Under the pieces are notes generated by a model, which saw only the letters and a list, made by a program, of their open reading frames with translations, had not been told where the DNA came from and ran no database searches. This document shows, piece after piece, positions 59,405 through 64,000 of a stretch of DNA of 64,000 nt. Both the position numbers and the translations under genes were made by a program. The stretch's first letter is position 1, and every line of letters starts with the position of its first letter. Origin of the DNA: DASQUK01 sp035697145 (GTDB lineage Bacteria; Actinomycetota; Acidimicrobiia; Acidimicrobiales; VFJN01); NCBI GenBank assembly GCA_035697145.1, contig DASSDL010000141.1, positions 1 to 64,000 of the forward strand, in the 5' to 3' direction.

Positions 59405-59908
59405 TCAAGCGGGTCCCTCGTCGCCGTGGCGCCACTGCGTGCCGAACAGCAGCAGGGCGCCCACGACTATGGCGGCGTCTGCGATGTTGAACACCGGCCA
59501 CCACTGCAGGTCGATGAAGTCGACGACTCCGCCCCCCAGCAGGCCGTCGCCGTCCCGAAAGGCGCGGTCGATCAGGTTGCCCAGCGCCCCCCCGAAGACC
59601 AGGCCGATCGCTACCGCCACGCCCGGCCGGGTGGCGTAGCGACCCGAGCGCAACAGCACGGCCACCACCACCAGCGCCAGCAGCGAGATCAGGGCACCAC
59701 GGCCCCGGGCCACGCTGAAAGCCGAGCCGTGGTTGATGGTCAGTTGGAGCTGCAGCGTCCACACGACGTGGATCACGCGCGTGTCGAGCGTCTCGACCGC
59801 CCACCACTTGGTGAGCTGGTCGACGGCCAGGACGGCGGCTGCGACGCCCAGGAGCAGTGACCACCGCGCCCGTTGGGCGGTGGCGGCGGTGGTCGCCTCC
59901 CCCGTCAA
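59405..59908 (-). CDS. lspA: lipoprotein signal peptidase
   Basis: 167 residues, four membrane segments. WSLLLGVAAAVLAVDQLTKW (DxxTK), LQLTINHGSAFSVARGRGAL, GLVFGGALGNLIDRAFRDGD with the first catalytic aspartate, GGGVVDFIDLQWWPVFNIAD with the second. Cleaves prolipoproteins. Start chosen at TTG 59906-59908 because it overlaps the stop of the DksA-like gene (TTGA, 59905-59908); the frame is open upstream in antiphase with that gene. Confidence 0.94.
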   Translation of the reverse strand: MTGEATTAATAQRARWSLLLGVAAAVLAVDQLTKWWAVETLDTRVIHVVWTLQLQLTINHGSAFSVARGRGALISLLALVVVAVLLRSGRYATRPGVAVAIGLVFGGALGNLIDRAFRDGDGLLGGGVVDFIDLQWWPVFNIADAAIVVGALLLFGTQWRHGDEGPA

Positions 59909-60360
59909 CGACCCAGGCCCAGACCCCCGCTCTTGCACTTCACGCACAGCGCGGCGTACGGCAGGGCCCGGAGTCGCTCCTTGGGGATCGTGGTGCCGCA
60001 CGAGTCGCACTTGCCATAGGAACCCTCGTGGATCTTCTCGATCGCCCGGTCGATCTGCTCGATGGCGGCCCGGGCCTGCGCGGACAGCGCCAGGTCACGT
60101 TCGCGCTCGACGGCCAGAGTGTCACCCTCGCCCGACTCCTCGTCGAACTGGACGTCTCCCGGCTCGCGGTCCTCGGTGAGCGAGTCGGCCTCGGCCTGCA
60201 GGCTCTCGGCCTGCCGCAGGTACGTGGCCCGCTCCTCGGTCAAGGCCTGGAGTTGACCCTCGAGGAACTTGTCGAGCGTTGGGGTCCCGCCCGAGCGCTT
60301 GGTGGCCCTGGAGCGGGAGGCAGACTTGCGGGCAGGAGCGGCTTTCGTGGCTCTGGGCAT
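59905..60360 (-). CDS. DksA/TraR-type zinc-finger protein
   Basis: 151 residues. A basic N-terminus (PRATKAAPARKSASRSRATK), a coiled-coil helix (LDKFLEGQLQALTEERATYL, RQAESLQAEADSLT), an acidic stretch EPGDVQFDEESGEGDTLAVE, and the C4 zinc finger KCDSCGTTIPKERLRALPYA, ALCVKC. This resembles the DksA-like proteins next to lspA in other actinobacteria. It may modulate RNA polymerase. ATG start. A promoter TTGACC (60419-60424), 17-base spacer, TACCAT (60396-60401), all on the reverse strand, precedes it. Confidence 0.9.
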   Translation of the reverse strand: MPRATKAAPARKSASRSRATKRSGGTPTLDKFLEGQLQALTEERATYLRQAESLQAEADSLTEDREPGDVQFDEESGEGDTLAVERERDLALSAQARAAIEQIDRAIEKIHEGSYGKCDSCGTTIPKERLRALPYAALCVKCKSGGLGLGR

Positions 60361-60395
60361 GAGGGATCTCGCCGTCCTCGGGAAAAGGGTGCCGG

Positions 60396-60424
60396 ATGGT
60401 ACGCCGACCCCCGCAGGGGGTCAA
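60396..60424 (-). promoter_or_regulatory. sigma-70-type promoter of the DksA-like gene, with an overlapping dyad
   Basis: Reverse strand: TTGACC (60419-60424), 17 bases, TACCAT (60396-60401). GACCCCC (60406-60412), GCA, GGGGGTC (60416-60422) form a perfect dyad covering the spacer and part of the -35. This could be an operator or a hairpin at the divergent dksA/ileS junction. Confidence 0.6.
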
Positions 60425-60485
60425 GGGAAGGCGTGCAGGATACGCGTGAGAGGGCCGAATCCCACCGCGGCCTACGCTGAGCAAC

Positions 60486-63400
60486 ATGCCTTTTGGCCCC
60501 GTCGACCCCGGCCTGGACCTCCCCGGTCTCGAGGAGCGGGTGCTGGCCCGTTGGCGCGAGCACGAGGTCGTCGAGGAGGTGGCACGGCTGCGCAAGGGCG
60601 CCGAGCCCTGGAACTTCTACGAGGGGCCCCCCACCGCCAACGGCCGGCCCGGCCTGCACCACGCGTGGGCCCGGGCGTTCAAGGACCTGTTCCCCCGCTT
60701 CCAGACCATGCGGGGCCGCGACGTGTCCCGCAAGGGTGGGTGGGACTGCCACGGCCTGCCCGTCGAGCTGGAGGTCGAGAAGGAGCTCGGACTGGCCACC
60801 AAGGCCGACATCGAGGCGTACGGCATCGAGGCCTTCAACCAGCGCTGCCGGGAGTCGGTGCAGCGCTACGTGGAGGATTGGTCGGCACTCACGCAGCGCT
60901 CGGCCGTGTGGATCGACACCGCCGACGCCTATTGGACGCTGGCCAACGACTACATCGAGTCGGTCTGGTGGATCATCCGTCAGCTGTGGGACAAGGGCCT
61001 GCTCTATGAGGGCCACCGGGTCACGCCCTACTGCGGGCGATGCGGGACCGCGCTCAGCTCGCACGAGGTGGCCCAGGGCTACGAGGACGTCGTCGATCCC
61101 TCGATCTACGTGCGCTTCCCCCTCACCGGCGAGGCCGACGGTTCGGCTGCGCCCGACGCCGACCTGCTGGTGTGGACCACCACGCCCTGGACGCTCATCT
61201 CCAACGTGGCGGCGGCGGTCGGTCCCGCGTTCACCTACGTGCGCATCGCCGCCTCGGGCGGGGGCCGCGACCTGGTCCTGGGCGAGCGGGCCGCGGCGCG
61301 GTTGTTCCCCGAGGCCGAGGTGCGGGAGCGGTGGCGCGGCACCGACCTGGCCGGCTGGCGCTACCGGCGGCCCTTCGACTTCGTCGACCCGCCCGCCGGG
61401 CCTGAGGCAGCGTCGGACGGATGGCGCGTCGTCGTCGCCGGCTACGTGAGCGACGACGATGGTTCCGGCATCGTCCACTTGGCGCCCGCGTTCGGGGAGG
61501 ACGACGCGCAGGTGGGCCGCGCCGAGGGGCTGCCGGTGCTCAATCCGGTGGACGCCGAGGCCTCCTTCGACGACACGGTGCCGCCGTGGCAGGGGCGCTT
61601 CGTCAAGGATGCCGACCCCGAGATCATCGCCGACCTCCGCCGACGTGGCCTGCTGGTGGCCGAGCAGCCCTACGAGCACAGCTATCCCCACTGCTGGCGC
61701 TGCGGCACCCCGCTCATCTACTGGGCCAAGACGTCGTGGTTCGTCCGCACCGAGGAACGGCGCGCCGACCTGCTGGCCCAGAACGAGGCCGTCACCTGGT
61801 ACCCCGACCACATCAAGCACGGCCGGTTCGGGCGCTGGCTCGAGTCCAACATCGATTGGGCCCTGTCGCGCGACCGCTACTGGGGGACGCCCCTGCCGAT
61901 CTGGCGCTGCCGGGGCTGCGGCTCGGACACGTGCATCGGGTCCCTGGCCGAGCTCGCGGAGTTGGCGGGAGGCGACCTGTCCGACATCGATCTGCACCGG
62001 CCCTATGTCGACGACATCACGTGGACGTGCACCGAGCCCGGGTGCCAGGGCACGGCCCGCCGCCTCCTGCCGGTGCTGGACGCCTGGTTCGACTCGGGAT
62101 CGATGCCGTCGGCGCAGTTCCACCACCCGTTCGCCGACGACGGGCGCTTCGAGGCCAGCTTCCCCGCCCACTTCATCTGCGAGGCCATCGACCAGACGCG
62201 TGGGTGGTTCTACTCGCTGCTGGCGGTCAACACGCTGGTGTTCGGCTCCACGCCCTACCGCAACGTCCTCTGCCTCGGGCTCCTCGTCGACGAGCAGGGC
62301 CAGAAGATGTCGAAGTCGAAGGGCAACGTCATCGATCCCTGGCAGATCTTCAGCGGCTTCGGCGCCGATGCCCTGCGCTGGTACTTCTTCTCGGCCGGCC
62401 AGCCGTGGTCGACCAGGCGGGTGTTCGAGGAAGGCATCCGTGAGTCCACGCGGCAGACCCTGCTGACACTGTGGAACGTCTTCAGCTTCTTCGTCACCTA
62501 CGCCGATCTCGACGGCTGGCGGCCCGCCCCCGGCGGGGAGCCCCCGGAGCCGACCCACGTGCTCGACCGCTGGCTGCTGGGCGAGCTCGACGCCACCGTG
62601 TCCGGGGTGACGGACGCCCTCGAGGAGTTCGACGCCCTCGGTGGCGCCACCCGCCTGGCCCGGTTCGTCGACGACCTGTCGAACTGGTACGTCCGCCGCA
62701 GCCGGCCCCGGTTCTGGAAGGCGAACGACCCCGACGCCCACGCCACCCTGCACCACGCTCTGGTGGTGACCTGCAAGCTGCTGGCGCCGTTCTGTCCCTT
62801 CCTGGCCGACGAGCTCTACGTGACACTGACGGGCGACGTCTCGGTGCACCTGTCCGACTGGCCGCTGCCGACCGGTGCCGGCGACCAGGCGCTGGCCGCG
62901 CAGATGAGCGGTGCCCGGCGCCTCGTGGTCCTCGGCCGGGCCGCCCGTACCGATGCCAAGGTCAAGGTGCGCCAGCCGCTGCGCCGCGCGCTGCTGCTGC
63001 ATCCCGGCGCCACGCTCGGGAGCGAGGCGCTCGACGAGATCGCGTCGGAGCTCAACGTCAAGGCGCTCGACGACGTCGACACCCTCTCGGGGCTGATGTC
63101 GTGGACGATCGTGCCCAACTTCCGGGCGCTCGGTCCCCGCCTGGGACCGCAGGTCAACGATGTGAAGCGGGCGTTGGCCGAGGCCGACGGGTCGGCGTTG
63201 CGGCGCCGACTCGACGCCGACGGGTTCATCGAGGTGGCCGGCCAGCGCCTGACCGCCGACGAGGTCGAGGTCCGGGCCAACCGGCACGAGGACTTTGCCC
63301 TGGCCGAGGACGGCGGCTGGGCGGTGGCGCTCGACCTCGAGCTCGACGACCAGCTACGGCGGGAGGGACTGGCCCGTGAGCTGGTGCGGAGCCTCAACGA

Positions 63401-63608
63401 CCTCCGCAAGGACGTGGGGCTCGACATCGCCGACCGCGTCGCCCTCACGGTCCGGGCCGACGACGAGGTCTGGGCCGCGCTCGACGCCCATCGCGGCTAC
63501 GTGATGAACGAGGTCCTGGCGGTCGCTCTCACCAGGACCGGCACCGACGGCGCCCATGCGCTCACCGTTGACGGCCACGAGGTCGCCGTGACCATCGACC
63601 CGGCTTAG
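60486..63608 (+). CDS. ileS: isoleucyl-tRNA synthetase (long, eukaryote-like form)
   Basis: 1040 residues, the length of the actinobacterial/eukaryote-like class. PWNFYEGPPTANGRPGLHHA contains the HIGH-type motif; RDVSRKGGWDCHGLPVELEV, WTTTPWTLISNVAAAVGPAF and FGEDDAQVGRAEGLPVLNPV belong to the editing domain. YEHSYPHCWRCGTPLIYWAK, CRGCGSDTC (cysteines), DAWFDSGSMPSAQFHHP, the KMSKSKGN motif near residue 612, then the anticodon-binding half (FVDDLSNWYVRRSRPRFWKA). The last ~200 residues have the usual C-terminal extension. ATG start; TACGCT (60473-60478) ends seven bases upstream, so a leaderless transcript is likely. Confidence 0.97.
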   Translation: MPFGPVDPGLDLPGLEERVLARWREHEVVEEVARLRKGAEPWNFYEGPPTANGRPGLHHAWARAFKDLFPRFQTMRGRDVSRKGGWDCHGLPVELEVEKELGLATKADIEAYGIEAFNQRCRESVQRYVEDWSALTQRSAVWIDTADAYWTLANDYIESVWWIIRQLWDKGLLYEGHRVTPYCGRCGTALSSHEVAQGYEDVVDPSIYVRFPLTGEADGSAAPDADLLVWTTTPWTLISNVAAAVGPAFTYVRIAASGGGRDLVLGERAAARLFPEAEVRERWRGTDLAGWRYRRPFDFVDPPAGPEAASDGWRVVVAGYVSDDDGSGIVHLAPAFGEDDAQVGRAEGLPVLNPVDAEASFDDTVPPWQGRFVKDADPEIIADLRRRGLLVAEQPYEHSYPHCWRCGTPLIYWAKTSWFVRTEERRADLLAQNEAVTWYPDHIKHGRFGRWLESNIDWALSRDRYWGTPLPIWRCRGCGSDTCIGSLAELAELAGGDLSDIDLHRPYVDDITWTCTEPGCQGTARRLLPVLDAWFDSGSMPSAQFHHPFADDGRFEASFPAHFICEAIDQTRGWFYSLLAVNTLVFGSTPYRNVLCLGLLVDEQGQKMSKSKGNVIDPWQIFSGFGADALRWYFFSAGQPWSTRRVFEEGIRESTRQTLLTLWNVFSFFVTYADLDGWRPAPGGEPPEPTHVLDRWLLGELDATVSGVTDALEEFDALGGATRLARFVDDLSNWYVRRSRPRFWKANDPDAHATLHHALVVTCKLLAPFCPFLADELYVTLTGDVSVHLSDWPLPTGAGDQALAAQMSGARRLVVLGRAARTDAKVKVRQPLRRALLLHPGATLGSEALDEIASELNVKALDDVDTLSGLMSWTIVPNFRALGPRLGPQVNDVKRALAEADGSALRRRLDADGFIEVAGQRLTADEVEVRANRHEDFALAEDGGWAVALDLELDDQLRREGLARELVRSLNDLRKDVGLDIADRVALTVRADDEVWAALDAHRGYVMNEVLAVALTRTGTDGAHALTVDGHEVAVTIDPA

Positions 63609-63739
63609 GAGCCGAGCGGATAGGCCTGCTCGTTCAGCCCACGCGTGGGCATTTGGCGGCCGGAGACGTCCTCACAGCGAGGCGCCCCGGCAACGCAGGA
63701 TCGCAAGCCGCGCCGGACGTGACCCATCCGCGCAAGTCT
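63609..63739 (+). repeat. intergenic repeat, copy 3 (inverted relative to copy 1)
   Basis: Matches 7073-7203 in reverse complement with about six differences over 130 bases. Inverted ends GCGGATAGG (63616-63624) and CCCATCCGC (63723-63731), palindrome CCCACGCGTGGG at 63638-63649. It occupies the convergent gap between ileS and the small acidic gene. No coding frame. Confidence 0.85.
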
Positions 63740-63746
63740 TTAGGTA

Positions 63747-63992
63747 TCAGCTCTCCGGCGGGTCGGGCTGCTCGGGATCGAAGATGGCCCGCCCCCACTC
63801 GCTGGGTCGGCTCTCGGGCTCGGCCGCCGCATCAGTGCCATTGGCCCCGGGTTCACCGCCGGGAGCCAGCGTCTCGCCGGCAGAGGGTGACGGCGCCGAC
63901 GGCGGCATCGGGGCGGGCGGCTCGTCACCCACCGACGTACGCAGCTCGGACGGCAGCCACGGGATGCGTTCCTCTCTCCCGCCGCCGCTCAC
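63747..63992 (-). CDS. small acidic proline-rich protein, possibly extending past the window
   Basis: 81 residues from GTG 63990-63992 (MSGGGREERIPWLPSELRTS) to the stop at 63747. The C-terminal half is rich in Pro, Glu and Asp (PESRPSEWGRAIFDPEQPDP), and a short ordered motif IPWLPSELRT is near the start. The frame is still open at the window edge, so the true start could lie outside. The SEWGRAIFDPEQ region looks like a short conserved peptide; no function known. Confidence 0.5.
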   Translation of the reverse strand: MSGGGREERIPWLPSELRTSVGDEPPAPMPPSAPSPSAGETLAPGGEPGANGTDAAAEPESRPSEWGRAIFDPEQPDPPES

Positions 63993-64000
63993 GCGGTGAG

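Noticed and set aside
60361..60485. A T-box riboswitch in front of ileS (GATGGTACGCCG recalls the T-box core)
   Set aside because: The core has several mismatches, the region is short, and the -10 (TACGCT) sits seven bases before the start, which leaves no leader. The dyad there fits the divergent gene's promoter better.

Overview
The window reads as about 64 kb of chromosome from a high-GC actinobacterium. The best guess from gene content and organisation is the Acidimicrobiia or a close relative. The pointers are a mycothiol synthase (mshD), a bacterial proteasome activator (bpa), a group II truncated globin, an Rv-type long IleS, an almost complete classical menaquinone pathway, frequent GTG/TTG starts, 4-base start/stop overlaps (GTGA, ATGA, TTGA) and many genes whose -10 hexamer ends 6-8 bases before the start codon (leaderless transcripts). 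No tRNA, rRNA, CRISPR array, prophage or transposase gene was found.

Layout. 1-6.3 kb: the 3' end of a frameshifted conserved gene, a divergent dienelactone hydrolase/ArsR pair, a PAP2-like membrane protein fused to a kinase, a large type I sulfatase and a small basic protein. 6.3-8.8 kb: truncated globin, a cysteine-pair/histidine protein, an intergenic repeat and a membrane-anchored HExxH protein. 8.8-15.9 kb: tryptophan genes trpA, trpB, trpF, trpC and trpE, with ygfZ and a J-domain protein upstream of trpC, and hisI upstream of trpE. 15.9-19.6 kb: three exported or membrane-anchored proteins of unknown role, a GroES-like protein and a DUF2087-type regulator. 19.7-21.9 kb: hisF, hisA, hisH. 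22-27 kb: a histidine phosphatase, a beta-propeller protein, two paralogous secreted proteins and the two-component system beside them. 27.1-30.1 kb: hisB, hisC, hisD. 30.1-38.2 kb: a small protein, a highly structured intergenic region, nth, a CapA-like protein, mshD, a VIT1-like transporter, rlmN, a sugar nucleotidyltransferase, a MaoC hydratase and a site-2 protease. 38.2-44.9 kb: menG, menF, menD, menH, menA, menE (menB and menC are not in the window). 44.9-50.6 kb: a short-chain dehydrogenase, a thioesterase, a YyaL-type thioredoxin-domain protein, an NADP oxidoreductase, a nitroreductase and an unknown protein. 50.7-64 kb: dnaE, a degenerate GGDEF membrane protein, bpa, a phosphodiesterase-like protein, an Rrf2 regulator, an rluD-type pseudouridine synthase, lspA, a DksA-like protein, ileS and a small acidic protein running towards the window edge.

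How it works together. Most of the window is housekeeping: tryptophan, histidine and menaquinone synthesis, replication, translation, lipoprotein processing and redox protection. The non-routine content is mainly in the intergenic DNA and in one signalling locus. It includes a repeat family (7.1, 40.2 and 63.6 kb), a shared palindromic element in front of two regulators (19.6 and 57.8 kb), a multi-hairpin region (30.4 kb), a pair of DnaA-box-like sites in front of dnaE (54.4 kb), and direct-repeat sites in front of the two secreted proteins next to the two-component system (24.3 and 24.9 kb).

Gene-free stretches. None exceeds 300 bases. The longest are 30328-30555 (hairpins), 5787-6009 (divergent region with a dyad), 57705-57886 (palindrome), 7038-7214 (repeat), 17432-17598 (divergent promoters), 54299-54457 (DnaA-box-like pair) and 40148-40296 (repeat).
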